Assembly (NCBI GenBank): GCA_023101885.1
Contig: JALPQD010000413.1
Location: forward strand, 89,444-153,443
From: Typhlomys cinereus
Taxonomy: Eukaryota; Chordata; Mammalia; Rodentia; Platacanthomyidae
Direction: 5' to 3'
Length of the DNA: 64,000 bases
Below the pieces are notes generated by a model. It saw only the letters and a program-made list of their open reading frames with translations, was not told where the DNA came from and did not search any database. Position numbers and translations under genes: made by a program. Each line of letters opens with the position of its first letter. Position 1 is the first letter of the stretch. This document shows, one piece after another, positions 1 to 11,674 of this stretch.

Positions 1-398
1 CGAGGGTGGAGCCATCCCTTTTCCTATCTTCTATGCCTAGTTATCACATTTGGATTGATTTCAGAAACTCATCCATAAACTCAACCCTGAAGCCAGACAG
101 ACAAAAATCACTCCAGTTACCATCCACAAACAGGAAGAAATTTTAGGTATTTAACAGTTGTAATAATTACCTGTATTGAAGTTCCTTCAGAATGGTAACT
201 TAAAAATAAGTTTAAAATATTGCTTAAAATAGGTCTCAGAGTCTCTTCTTAGCAACTACAGAAGTGCTTTCCTAAGAGAAAAACATTCTTGTTCAAATCA
301 TCTCTTGAAAGCAACAAACAAACAAACAAACAAACAAAAAAACAGAAAGAAAAAATCTCAATCTTTCATTTAGATGAATGAGGAATATTTAAGGTTTG

Positions 399-1166
399 GA
401 AATCTCTATAATACCTACAGTAATTGCAAGGATTATGAGCAGGAGAGATGGGGTAGGAGGGCCACACCAGAAACAAAGAGAGAGGGGACCGTGTTACAGC
501 AGAGAAAATAGGCCTCCATGAAGGACTGCAAGGGGTGACATCCAATACCCATCAGGATGGAGTGAAGGGCATTGCAGGAGCAGCAAAACTGAAAAAAAAA
601 TCAACAAACCATAATCCAGAACTTCAGAGACTCTATATCAACCACCTGGAACTAGGCCAGCCTAATCTCCCCCCATCCTGAAGCTCAGAGAAAGTTGAGG
701 AAGAGGGGGCGGTAAGATTGTAAGAGCACAAGGATGGGAGGAGCAATGATATGCAAGATACTCCACACAAGTTAGGGCCGAAGCAATCATAATTGGACTT
801 TGCATGCCCTGCACAATGTCCAACACACTATTGACCCCACAAAGTCTAGCATTTGCTAAAGGCACCAAGATCCTTGGAGGCAAGGGATTGACAGCCACAG
901 TAGTGTTCCTATGCTTAGGAACACAGGAAAGGGTTCTGGGAAATGCCACTGGGTCCTTGCACCTATCAGAGAGGAGGACCCAGAGGAGAGTTTGGCATGC
1001 ATATTAAAGGATGCTCCGGGGATGGGAGGAGGAAGCACTGGGAGACAGGGAGGGAGGGGGGAGAGGAGGGGGGCACAGGGCGGTGGGAGGTTGGAGGGAG
1101 GGAGGGGACCGGTGTACCTGTTAAGTTTGTATGAGTGGAAATAAAAAAAAAAGAAAAAAGAAAATA
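399..1166 (+). mobile_element. L1 3' UTR fragment, intron-lacking form (copy A)
   Basis: This matches the 3' UTR of the better preserved L1 copies at 30.0-31.06 kb and 60.0-60.7 kb. It begins just after where ORF2 would end and finishes in a G-rich tract (1018-1110) and an A-rich tail. It is therefore a strongly 5'-truncated L1 insertion. The GT...AG segment present in copies B, C, D and F is absent, with the junction at 531/532. It shares the variant CCAATACCCATCAGGATGG with copy B. Short ORFs here are artefacts of the purine-rich sequence. No clear target-site duplication was found. Confidence 0.85.
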
Positions 1167-1671
1167 CCATCCTGGCTCTTGAAGACAAAAATTCAAGAAC
1201 AGAGTTGTGAATATAGTAGATTTATATAAAGACACCTATAGCCAGGACTCACTTGCAGTATATAGATGCTAGTTTTAGGAGATGTGATAAGAGAAACTTG
1301 TGCCCATCATTCTGTGTGTGAAAGTTCATTTCATGGGGGGGATGAAGTATCACTTTCCCCTATGTACCAAAATGACAATTCATCCCTTGCATGACACTTG
1401 GCTGGAACACAGTCTGACCTCATTGACATTTCAATGAGCAGACAGGGTGGAGACAAACAGTCTTTTCTAGGTATATCAAAACTCAAAACACCTCATATAG
1501 AGAATCACAAGTGTTTGCCATTGCTTTGAAAGGAAGGGTTTCCCTGGGCAGGAGTTTCATACCACACTCAGTCGTCCAGGTTTGGGAATCAGAGGCAACA
1601 GCAAGTAGTGATTGACAGTGAGCTCAAGTATTCACAATGTGAATTGGTAGCATCTGCTGAGTAGTCATTGC
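1167..1671. other. No recognised feature
   Basis: AT-rich sequence with no open frame of note and no repeat I can name. A short G-run lies near 1335. Confidence 0.4.
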
Positions 1672-1830
1672 CCACTTGGAATCCTAGCTCCACTTCCACA
1701 CACTGCATGACCTTGGGAAGCTATCTCATTTCACAGGCCTCTGCATGTTCATCCGTACAATGGGGGAGAATAAGACCAATTTCTCACAGGATAGTTGAAG
1801 GGGTAAAATTAGTTTATAAGTATGCCTCCA
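1672..1830 (+). repeat. MIR SINE (ancient, mammal-wide)
   Basis: The order TGGAATCCTAGCTC, TGACCTTGGGAAGCTA, a CTCTGCATGTTCATC block and ACAATGGGGGAGAATAA follows the central core of the MIR consensus. The copy is old and diverged, and the ends are approximate. Confidence 0.75.
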
Positions 1831-1914
1831 TATGCATTATTAACAGTTATGCATCCGAGTACCTAAGCGAAGCATAGGCACCTGAGGATAAATTCAGCAA
1901 TCCTTTAAATGTCT

Positions 1915-2254
1915 CCACTAAGACTGATGTTGATATGTAATCGTGACCTGGAGGTATTCAGAGGTGGGACTTAGGAGGTGGTTATCACCCAGGAATAGAT
2001 TAACGCGCTCCTGGAGCAATGGGTCAGTGGACAATCTCCAGAGCAGAGGGTCATGGAAACCAGTTTGGATTGTATCCCTATCGATGTACACCACGTCACA
2101 ATTCAGCATTAAGGGGCTTATCAGATGCCAGCAGATGCCAGCACTGTTCTCATGGACACCAGAATTATGTAGCAACTAACTAACCCTTAGTCTTTCTCAA
2201 TTATCCAGTCTTGAGTGTTTTACTATAGCAACAGAAAACAGGTTAAAACAGCAT
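1915..2254 (+). mobile_element. MaLR/MST-like LTR remnant
   Basis: The 5' part (GATGTTGATATGTAATC, then AGAGGTGGGACTTAGGAGG) and the 3' part (ATCCAGTCTTGAGTGTTTTA, then ACAGGTTAAAACA) follow the pattern of mammalian MaLR LTRs. No internal retroviral sequence follows, so it is a solitary, degraded LTR. The family assignment is from memory of the pattern, not a search. Confidence 0.55.
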
Positions 2255-2745
2255 CTGTCCAACTGATGCCCTTGGGTAGTCTAGAATTATACTATAGTTT
2301 TTCTTCCTTTGATTAAAAAAAATCTGATGTTTGTCTCCTTTTCCTTATTCTACTCTTTTTCGTCTCTTGAATGTTCCTTTTTCATGCAGACTGTTTTCAC
2401 TCCTGATGAGGTTAAGTACAAGTGAAAGCAGTTTGATTAAAGCCCAGGCAGATTAAGAATGGAGTTAAAAAGAGTGAGGAGGCGCTCATGGGAAACTCTG
2501 ACAGGAGCATGGAAGTAATTTAAGTGATCTCGTTAGCCTTTTGTCTCCTGAGTCGTCGGACAATGTCTATCACCATCAGTAACATTTCTGTCTATTAGCT
2601 GGTAGTCTCACACATTCTTACAGCCTCTTTTTCTCACGCTTCCAGACTAGACAGTTTTCTTCAACACACTCAAGAGAGAAAGTAAGAGTGGCTGCTTTGG
2701 GCTTTCAAGGAGAAGGTTATTCTGAATCACAGTCATAATTTGTTT
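2255..2745. other. No recognised feature
   Basis: Mixed-composition sequence without a coding signature or identifiable repeat, ending at a composite microsatellite. Confidence 0.4.
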
Positions 2746-2748
2746 GTT

Positions 2749-2828
<80 letters not shown>
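2746..2828 (+). repeat. Composite microsatellite (TG)n(AG)n
   Basis: A TG tract of about 22 bp is followed directly by about 28 AG units (2771-2826). Long ORFs through it are compositional artefacts. Confidence 0.97.
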
Positions 2829-2830
<2 letters not shown>

Positions 2831-2995
2831 TTTGTGCATATAGTTGTGTGGGTATGTGTGTACATGTTGATGCATGTTGGTGTAGAGGAGAGTGTGTGTG
2901 TGTGTGTGCACCCGCGTGTGCAGTTGTGTGGGTATCTGTGCATATATCTATGTATGTGGGGATATGTGTGTACATGTTGATGCATATTTATTCAG

Positions 2996-2996
<1 letters not shown>

Positions 2997-3040
<44 letters not shown>

Positions 3041-3290
3041 ACACTTTCTTCAACTGTTATTCACCTTTTTTGAGGCAGGATCTCTCACTGAACATGCAGC
3101 CCACCATTTTGATTAGATGGTTGACTGCTGATCCCCAGGAATCCTCTTGTATCTACCTCCACAGCTGACTGGGATTACAGAAATGTGGCACTACAATTTG
3201 CTTATTTATGTGGGTTCTGGGGGACTAAACTCAAGTGATCTTCATGCTTGCACTGCAAGCACTCGACTGGCTTTGTTGTCTCTCCAGCCA
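2997..3290 (-). repeat. B4-like SINE with (TG)n tail
   Basis: Read on the minus strand, a tRNA-like head (complement of GTGGGTTCTGGGGGACTAAA to CTCTCCAGCC) is joined to a B1-like part (complement of GAGGCAGGATCTCTCACTGA). This is the composite structure of rodent B4/RSINE elements. The (TG)n at 2997-3038 is its microsatellite tail. Confidence 0.65.
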
Positions 3291-3439
3291 GATCACGGCG
3301 ATCACTTTCAGGGCAAGGAGATAAACCAGTGACACGAGAAAGAGTGGGGACAATCCACATCTGTAACACACCTGTCCACCTTTCCTTTTTCCCTTCTACC
3401 ACCACCCTGAGCCTCTGTTAGGACCCTAGCCTTCTTTCT

Positions 3440-3530
3440 TCATTTTTTTATTTAGCAAGCAAGACCTCAGTATGGCTTTGAACACTTGGACTCAAGTGAT
3501 TCTCCTGCCTCAGACTCAGTAACTAGAATC
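3440..3530 (-). repeat. B1-like SINE fragment
   Basis: The pattern CTTTGAACACTTGGACTCAAGTGATTCTCC then CTGCCTCAG is the usual minus-strand read of a B1/7SL-derived SINE core. Short and diverged. Confidence 0.5.
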
Positions 3531-4374
3531 AAGGTAGCATAGCAGTGAGGAAGCAGTTAAGCAATGTGGAGGGGTGATAAGATGCACAGATGGTAAGGAA
3601 AAAGATGATGAGGAGGAAACCCTTAGTTCTCCATGATGAGCACCCACAGGTGATGGTGACGCCATGTATCAGTTTGGGAGTCAGGAGCTGAAGTGATGGG
3701 TCCCATGGAGGAGCTGTTAGGGGAAGTGAGTGAGAAGAGATCCGGGAGGTTCTACTCTCCTGATGAGCCTTTGTGGGTCTACACAGATGGAAGTGCTGTG
3801 AAGCTCCCTTCTTTTGGGAGCCTCATCAGTGAGAATGATCCAAATGATTGATAAGTGTGGGAGCATTGACCTACCTAAAGTAGTCAGGAATGGAAAGGCA
3901 CAGCAAGGGCAAATTACGCTGAGTCATTTGAATCTGAGATGCTCGAGCTCCCCTAAGTGGAGGTGTCCAGCAAGTAAGTGTGTGTGTCTGGGCTGGAGTC
4001 ATCTTAAACATGGAAAGAACCAACATAGGGATAATAACTGACAAAATTGTGAAGTGTATGAACTTGCCTGGGCTCAGTAAGGACAAAGGAGGATTTTCCC
4101 TAGGATCTAGAATCAAGAAGGAAGTGCATCTATAAAAAGGATTGAGAGAATGACCAGAGAAGAAGGCAAGCCAGCAGCAGGAGACAAACAGACATGTTCA
4201 TTCTTGAGGGGAGGTTGAATGTATCTGTCTTAATGTGTCCAACAAATAACTAGTTAGTGAGGCACAGAAGAGCCAGAACCTTGCCACGTGTAACAGACAC
4301 ACTGTACATGTGCAAGTAAGTACCCACGGTGTGGTGGTCTCCAACCATTATTTAGGAACACCTGAGAGGTAATT
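3531..4374. other. No recognised feature
   Basis: No ORF longer than about 80 codons, no splice-flanked exon candidate and no repeat I can assign. Confidence 0.4.
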
Positions 4375-4377
4375 TCT

Positions 4378-4780
4378 AGACTTTTATAGAAATGCAATAT
4401 GGGCTTGTCTCAACCAACACCAAACAGTTAACACCTTCTGAACATCGCTGTGAAGGGCTGTCTTGACTGCATAACTGATGTGGGAAGACTTGGCCTGCTG
4501 AAGGTGTGACCACTCAGTAAGCAGGAGACCCAGAGCTATACAAAATAGAGCTGATGACATGCAAGCATGCATTTGTTGGTTAACTGTCCTCCACTCTTGC
4601 TGTGGATGTGGCATCATCAGACATACCAAGTTGTTGTTTTTGTGACTCCCCCCTGTGCTGGACTGTGGCCCGGAACTATGGGTCAGTTATCCTATAATAA
4701 CCTCACAATTATTCCTTTCTCCCTTGGGCTTGCTTCTGATGGGATACTTTTTCACAGAAATAAGATAAGTTAATAAAACA
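4378..4780 (+). mobile_element. ORR1-like solitary LTR (degraded)
   Basis: The internal order resembles rodent ORR1/MaLR LTRs: GATGTGGGAAGACTTGGCC, GCTGGACTGTGGCCCGGAAC, ACAATTATTCCTTTCTCCC, then AAGATAAGTTAATAAAACA at the end. Its first about 60 bp recur near 5650. Confidence 0.5.
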
Positions 4781-4946
4781 TATGGTAAAGTTAAAGTTGC
4801 CAAAATCAAAGTTCAGTCAATTTGTCCTGACAACAACAAAGTGAAGAAGAGCAGTGACAGATAAAAGGATTTGAAGTGTCTATGCTTCATGCCAAGAGCT
4901 ATTCCCAATCCCACATGAAAATATTTCTGCAAGAACATTTGTCCAA

Positions 4947-5413
4947 TGTGATAGTTAATCCTGAGTGTCAACTTGACATATCTGGTATTAACTAAGATCA
5001 GCTGAGACCACACCTGGAACAATGAACTGAGACCCCTGAAGGAATTACACTTACCCTAGATCCCATCAGGACCTGCATAGATCTCATAGGAAACTCCTAG
5101 TAATGGACCATATAAAAAGGAACCATCAAAGAGAAGAGACACTTTTGTAGCTGTGCTAGGAATCGATCTTCCTTCCTGCTGCCTGGTTTGTTCATTTTTT
5201 GACTCTCTAGCCTTCCAACTTTCCAAGTCTTCAACTAGACTAAAGACTCTCTGGAATCCTCCAGCTTTCATCCATCACCCACTTGATTACTCAACTGAGA
5301 AGCTACTAGCAGCCATCATTGAACTATCTAGGCCATATCTGTAAGTCAACTCAATACATTCTCTATTTATATATTCATTGTGTTGATTTCGCATCTCTAG
5401 AGAACCTAATACC
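4947..5413 (+). mobile_element. Solitary LTR of an ERVL/MaLR-type family
   Basis: It starts TGTGATAGTTAATCCTGAG then GTCAACTTGACA, contains a TATAAAAAGG box near 5112, and ends TTGATTTCGCATCTCTAGAG then AACCTAATACC. Start and end are typical of LTRs with TG...CA-type termini, although the last bases have drifted. A related remnant lies at 14.7-15.6 kb. Confidence 0.6.
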
Positions 5414-5778
5414 TAGTTAATGTAGGTGATGCCATTCTTATGGATCCTTGTAGCTACAGATCATTGTTAGAGAATATGTATGCAATTCTTCTCATTTTGC
5501 TGTCACAAACCTCCCCTGGACTCAAGCTCTTTGAATCCACTCACAGTGTAACATGCACCCACATCCTACTGCAATATTTGCTATTCTCAAAGAAATACAA
5601 CCATTATTTAGAGAATCCCCTTTTAATTAGTGTCTACCTTCTATACCAGCAAGAGTCATAGGACTTTTATAGAGATTCAGTACGGGCTTGTCTCAACCAA
5701 CAACAGAGAGTTGACATGAAGCCCACTGTAACCAGGTTATTTGAAAACTGCATATACATTTCCCACAATCAACAAGAA

Positions 5779-5779
<1 letters not shown>

Positions 5780-5820
<41 letters not shown>
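5780..5820. repeat. (AT)n microsatellite
   Basis: An alternating AT tract with one interrupting G, within otherwise AT-rich DNA. Confidence 0.9.
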
Positions 5821-6117
5821 GAATTTATACACAAATATCTATAAAATTCAAAAGACATTGTTAATAACTAGTATCAAAAATAAATAATAATGAGGAATAA
5901 AGATTATTTGGAAGAGGAACACTGCTGGACATCAAATCTTGGAATATGCAAGTATGAAAAGATGAAAATTCTCATATGCATATGTTGCAAAAGAGGAAGA
6001 CTGGAGTCATCAAGATAAAGGCATTTGACACCAAGTCTGATGATCCCAAGAACCAACATTGTGGAAACTCACACACAAGTTGTCTCTGACCTTCATATGT
6101 GTGCCATAGCATAAGCA

Positions 6118-6118
<1 letters not shown>

Positions 6119-6167
<49 letters not shown>
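6119..6167. repeat. (AC)n microsatellite
   Basis: An uninterrupted AC tract of about 24 units. Confidence 0.97.
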
Positions 6168-6168
<1 letters not shown>

Positions 6169-6346
6169 CAAATACATGTTAAAAAGGGAAAAGATTAATA
6201 GGAGAGCATACAATCCAAATAGTGAGAAAAAGGAATTCAGAAGTAAGGAACAACAGGAACAAAGACAGGAACCAGAGAAGTCTGAAATAAAACAACAGCA
6301 GGCAGGATAAATAAACCTGAGATTTTTCTTTGAAAAAATAAACCCA

Positions 6347-6600
6347 AGCTAGAGAGATAGCTCAGGGGTTAAGACTCCGCTTCCCAAATAGAAGGTCCTA
6401 AGTTCAGATCCCTGGTCCCACGTAAAAAATGCTAGATGGAAGCTGTGTTGGCTTGCATCTGGTGGGCAGGGCCTGGGAAATCTCAGAGCAAAGCAAGAAG
6501 GAGGTAGAAGCAATCCAGGATGATTCACAAGTCACCCTTGGGACTCCACAGGGACACATAGTGCTCTCTGACACACACACACACACACATACACACACAG
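6347..6600 (+). mobile_element. tRNA-derived SINE, (CA)n-tailed family
   Basis: The head GCTAGAGAGATAGCTCAGGG carries an A-box-like motif, and GGTCCTAAGTTCAGATCCC about 35 bp later fits a Pol III B box. The body GGGCCTGGGAAATCTCAGAG then CAATCCAGGATGATTC is shared with the copies at 23.4, 35.9 and 62.4 kb. It ends in (AC)n then AAATAAATAA. Confidence 0.85.
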
Positions 6601-6655
6601 TAAATAAATAAGGAAAAGAGAAAAAAGGAAAAAAAAACCTCATAAAATAGACAAG

Positions 6656-7002
6656 TGTATTATGGTTTGAAATGTGTCCCTTCACAAACTCGTATGTTTG
6701 AGAAGATCATGGCACCTTTGAGAGGTGGAGCCTTGCTGGAGGAAGGCAGTCACAGGAGGTGGGATTTGAGGTGGATTAGCCCCACCCTATCTCTTGGAGA
6801 GTCTGCTCTTATAGTTAACAGTCTTTCAGTTCTCAACCTGCTGGATGGGTGTGACATAGTCTGTCTCTAACTTCTGCCACCAGCCCCACTGTTTCCACCA
6901 TGAAAGATGACTATATCACCCCTCTGGAACTGTAAGCTGAATAAATCTCCCTTTCTCCCTTAAATTGTTTGACTCATAGCAACACCAAGAATAAGTAGTA
7001 CA
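6656..7002 (+). mobile_element. Solitary MaLR-type LTR with 5-bp target-site duplication
   Basis: A 347-bp element starts TGTATTATGGTTTGAAATG and ends ATAAGTAGTACA. It contains the polyadenylation-type AATAAATCTCCCTTTCTCCC near the 3' end. The 5 bases ACAAG lie immediately before (6651-6655) and after (7003-7007), the duplication size expected for this retrovirus class. Minus-strand relatives lie at 23.85-24.22 kb and 47.64-47.99 kb. No internal genes remain. Confidence 0.75.
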
Positions 7003-7007
7003 ACAAG

Positions 7008-8100
7008 CTTCTGAAAATATTGATTAATAAAGGAAAGGAATAAATTAAAAACTAAGAGAGACATACATGCAGACATAGTGATACATATAAGTTTTTCATA
7101 TCAATGATTTTGAAAACTTAAAAAAGGACACTTTTTCCAGAAAAAGAAAGTATGCTAAAATTGTCCTAAGAAGAAAACTCAATTGATCTACACTCCATTA
7201 ATCTTGAAGTACCTGGCTTTGAGAAGAAACTACCACTTATAGGAAGTTTGTAATTGTAAACAATAATGAATGAAAGAAAATCATAAGTGCAGAGAGTTAA
7301 TGTCTGTAGATCTGTAGATCTCAAGGCTTGGGGAACGTGGTGGAAGAGGGACAGTAAGAATGTAAGCCAGAGGGCAGGGAGGTGTGCTGGTAGACAGCGA
7401 CTTCTGTACACGACAGGGCAGCTGTATCCATGAATTCACTGTAGCTGTATCTACTTCCACAAAACCTGAACAAGATTTTGCCTACTAATAGTCCACCACC
7501 GAAGGGCAAAAATTTCAGAGGTACCATACCTGCCTGGGAAATAACTGAGGGTTAATGGTGGATGGGGGGCAATAGAAGAGTACTTTCCTCAATGTTATGC
7601 CCACAGATACATCATTTATGAACACTGTGGAGCCTCTACTTCCTCTGTAGAATGAACACAGCTCTTTGAGTCTGCAACCACAAGATACGGTAGAGAAAGA
7701 TGTGTACACAAGTTTACAAAGGATGCCTCTCAAGAAGTATGCCAGAGGTGGATGTAAAAATCACACTAGTAGCTCTTATTCCTTCCCAAGAAATCTCTCC
7801 ATAGTGTGTGATACCACGTGCCAATGCTCTCTTCCATGGCCCCTCTCAATTTGGCCATTTCCCCTGTGGCTTGGTATATCAAGCCACTCAAAATAATTGT
7901 ATTCAACTCCTCTGTGATTACATTATTCCTTCTTGAAGTTCCTGCCCTGTCTATTGATTGTGAATCACATCAGATGTTCTAAAGGAATCTCCCAGTTTAT
8001 GCGCCATTCTGCCCCCACCTCTCTCATTTTGATTTTAGCTTTTTCTTCCTCATCCATTTGCCTGTCCATCATGGAAACTTTTAGAAGTCTTACTGAGGCA
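7008..8100. other. No recognised feature
   Basis: AT-rich DNA with short random ORFs only. I see no repeat family or exon signature. Confidence 0.4.
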
Positions 8101-8112
8101 TGGCACACAGCT

Positions 8113-8114
<2 letters not shown>

Positions 8115-8166
<52 letters not shown>
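8115..8166. repeat. (GT)n microsatellite
   Basis: An uninterrupted GT tract of 26 units. Confidence 0.97.
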
Positions 8167-8169
<3 letters not shown>

Positions 8170-8239
8170 AGCATGTGACTCACTGTCCTTTGGCATAACA
8201 ATCAGCAGTCAGGTTGTGGCTTCATTTTCTCTGCCATTT

Positions 8240-8636
8240 TTTCTATCTTCATGCATGTATGTACATATGGGAATTATGCATGGTGCATGTGTTTGCATGT
8301 GTGCAGGTGAACATGTGTCCAGATGCATGTAAGTGTATGTATGTGTGTGTATGTAAGTCCAAGGGTTATACCAAGAATCCTTCTAGATCACTCTTCCACA
8401 TTATTCTCTTGAGGTTGCATGTTTAATTGAACCCACAGCTGGCCTGTAGGACTAGTATGACTAACCTGCTTGCTCTAGAGACTTCCAGGCTCTGTACGGA
8501 TACATCATGCATTGTTAGAGCTTCAGGTTGACCCTCAGATCCACCTGGCATCACACTCCTGATCTGGGGATTTGAACTCTGGTCCTTTTTGTTTGCATAT
8601 CTAGCACTCTAAAGATCCAGTCATCTCCCTAGACTC
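8240..8636 (-). repeat. B4-like SINE, diverged
   Basis: TG-rich sequence (8240-8350) precedes a minus-strand tRNA-like block, GATCTGGGGATTTGAACTCT, then TAGCACTCTAAAGATCCAG and CATCTCCCTAGAC. The layout equals the B4-like element near 3.0-3.3 kb but with more divergence. Confidence 0.5.
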
Positions 8637-9950
8637 TTTGGCAAGTTTTTTAGCCCCTTTCTGAAGGTCACATCATTTTTTTCTTCTACAGCACATTCAC
8701 TATTATTCATCTCATTGTCTCCCCTCTTTCCCTCTTTCTCTCCATTTCTTGCCTCCTTTCCCATTCCAAGACTAATTCAGAGCTCTGAAAATAACTAAAT
8801 GCTTTTAAAAAATTCTCTAATTTTCAGGCATGGGCTGACTGCTGTCTTCCTCAGGCTACCTATCTCAATCACAAGGGTCTTCCCCAGTCTTGTATTTGAT
8901 GCTTACATAAGGTGATGGAGTCATTCTTAGAGCCTTTTATTTGGACATGAGCATGATTAGGACACTTTTGAGAGGGGGATGGGATTGCTACTACTTGGCT
9001 TGGATAGTACCAACCAGATACACCATACATTGCTGAGTCTATCTGGAGCCCCACTTGTAGACCTTGAGATAGAGACCATGCTAACAAGAAGAGGCCCTGC
9101 GGCATGAAGAAGGGACTCTTCATCCACAGTTCCTTATCTAAGCTTGTCAACAACTGTGGGTTCTTGTGTGGAAGGGTGGATGTTATTCCACCTATTTCTC
9201 CTAAAGTTCTCCTGAGCACTTGACTGACCTAACGAGCTGCCCTGAACTCTGTGAGCTGCAACATTTCCCCTTAAAAGAGGCTCTGAGGAACCCATGCAGA
9301 TGGACGGCGTGTGCAGCAGGATGCTGAGAGTAATGTTGTATCTTGAAGCTGTGTTTACACAATACATTGCATCAGACCTTAAAAAATACGCACTGCCATT
9401 TTAAAAAGTGAGCTTGCTGCTACTGAAGAGAAGGTCCTTTAGCACTGCGTTTTCGAAAGTAGGCTGTGGCACCATAACTTCTTTCATACCTAACCTACCA
9501 AACCCCAATGGTCCTTGCTCATCACAATTAGGATAGTCTTCAGCACTGATTCTAGCAACTTTCCAGAAAGGAACAAATAGCTATGTTATAATCACTGGCC
9601 CATTTATGCTACTTTATTCTTTTTATATTATCTTCAAGAGTGAGTGTGTGTGTGTGTGCTTATGTTTATGTCTGTGTGTGTGTGAGTGCATGTATGTGCA
9701 TGCATGGGTATATGTGGTACACATGTCTGTGTATCATGATGTGTGTGATGTGTACACACACATATGGATGTATGTGATACATACATCTGTGTGCTATGTT
9801 TGTGAATTCAGTATCATTGGCGTGTATGCATCTGGTGTTTCATACTATCAGTGTTGCAAGTTTTACTACAAAACATTGACCAATAGTTTATTCACAAAAT
9901 CATTTTTACTTCTTTGGTATAGCTAATGATGTAATCAAGATTAAATGATA
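8637..9950. other. No recognised feature; TG-rich tract at 9640-9800
   Basis: No coding or repeat identity was recognised, apart from a pyrimidine-rich patch near 8720-8770 and an imperfect TG/TATG-rich tract at about 9640-9800. Confidence 0.4.
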
Positions 9951-10280
9951 AGGGCTAGAATTCATTCAAGCAAAGGACCAGAATTCGAATTCCTATACTG
10001 GGTGAGTGTGGCAGCCCATCTTCATTTCCAGCTCTTAAATGGTGGAGAATAGTAATCCCTAGAGCAAGCTGGCTCATCAGACCAGCCCTATTGACAAGGG
10101 TTTCATGAAAAGACCCTGTGTCAAAATGAAAAAGGCAGAAGAGAGATTTCTGATGGTTTCTAAGGTCAATCTCAGAGCTCCACATGCACAGATATGTAAA
10201 TACATCTATACATGCATGAGCATATACATATGCAATACACATACAATGTACATTGCCTCCCACATACACATGAAACTAAA
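9951..10280 (+). repeat. tRNA-derived SINE, B2/B3-like, diverged
   Basis: An AGGGCTAGAATTCATTCAAG head, a B-box-like CAGAATTCGAATTCC, AAAAGACCCTGTGTCAAAA and a tail rich in CATACATATGCA-type dinucleotides give the layout of an old rodent tRNA SINE. Confidence 0.55.
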
Positions 10281-11674
10281 AAAAGGCTAACCAATGGAAA
10301 CTTAAAAAGGCTAAAAAGATGAGTTCATTTTTAACATCTTTTCTTTTTCGGAAATTGTCTTGGCTCTCTTATTTTTTTTAAGTTTCTTAGAGACAAAGAT
10401 AAAGCATCTTCAAGATAAGATAAGAGAGACCATAAACTCAAGGAGTCATTGATTTCTTGGGAAACTTTGATCTTCTTGCACATTGATAAGCTTTCTTTGG
10501 GTAATTTGGTTTAGTGCTGGTTGATAGATTAAATGAGGTGCATGAAAGAAAGAAAAGGTTTCTTGCTCTGTTATGAATTAGAGTTTTCAATTGCAAAGTA
10601 CAACCATTAGATTACCAAAACTTAAAAAAAGTCTTCTTATCATTTATTTCCTCAAGTTATTGTTCAGAATCCAAATCCCCATTTTAAGATCCTCACTATT
10701 CAGAATGAAATACAGTGTAGAGCCATGGCTCAGCTCCTCATCAGAGAGTAGGGGTCCTGGGGACCCCACTGTCCAGACTTGCACAGAATACAGGAGGTTC
10801 CTCTTACCCTCCCCTGGATTGTGGTCTTCTCTCCTACACAGTGGGCAGCCGACTCTATGCTCTGACCTTTCAAACCCTCATGGCTCATTTTCAGGGCCTG
10901 AGGTGCTAAATCTAAGGGATTATCAACATCCTCAAGACAGGAATTTTTGTCCCCAGAATTCTTTGTCCAAGACAGGGAAAGACAGAGAGACAGAAAGAGA
11001 CTGAGGGGCTGCAGGACCTCCAGACAACCCAAAGACTATCCGAGGGAAGAGAGACACAATGCATTACATTCTGGATTCCAAATCTACCCAAAGCTTTCTG
11101 CTTCTCCACAATGATGGATTCATCACCTGGATCATTTGCCAGGCATCAGATAGGGAATCAGAGAGAGGGGTGCGGAGATAAGGAAGTATTTAGCCAAACC
11201 TCATTATGTCAGAACCAGTTAATTCCAACAAGAGTGAAGTCAAAGGGTTCTGCCTGCCAAGTCCATCACATGGTGTTTCCCCAGCTCAAACTGAATTCAT
11301 TAGTCACTCAGGATGGATAATCCATAATTTAATATGGAAATCTAGACACGGGAGTGCTACTAATCAGATAACGAGCCTCAAATGAGACTGTGGAAAAGGC
11401 CAATGAGTTTGCATAATTACCAACCCCAAAAAGAGACAGCAAGGGACCTCATCAAGGAGGGCTTCCCCTAGCCCGTCTTCCACTTAGTTTCAAGAACAAT
11501 CTTAAGGAGATTAAACAGTACAGAGGTAGATGAGTCCTTTTCAGCATGACTTCACTTTCCGGACCCAAGAGTTTTAATACCAGCAAAGCAGCGCTGGCTT
11601 CTGGAGGAGCTTGTATTGTTTCACTACCCTCAGACCATCAGAAATTCCAAAGGAACATTGTGCCTCCCCCACCC
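10281..11674. other. No recognised feature
   Basis: It contains a chance 137-codon open frame (10591-11004) without a coding-like composition. No repeat was identified. Confidence 0.4.

Noticed and set aside
2740..3039. ORFs of up to 112 codons across the TG/AG tracts
   Set aside because: Translations are Val-Cys or Glu-Arg repeats produced by the microsatellite itself, in several frames on both strands.
6119..6167. A CRISPR-like or other spaced-repeat array
   Set aside because: All short periodic tracts in the window are simple microsatellites or SINE tails; no array of equal repeats with unique spacers exists.
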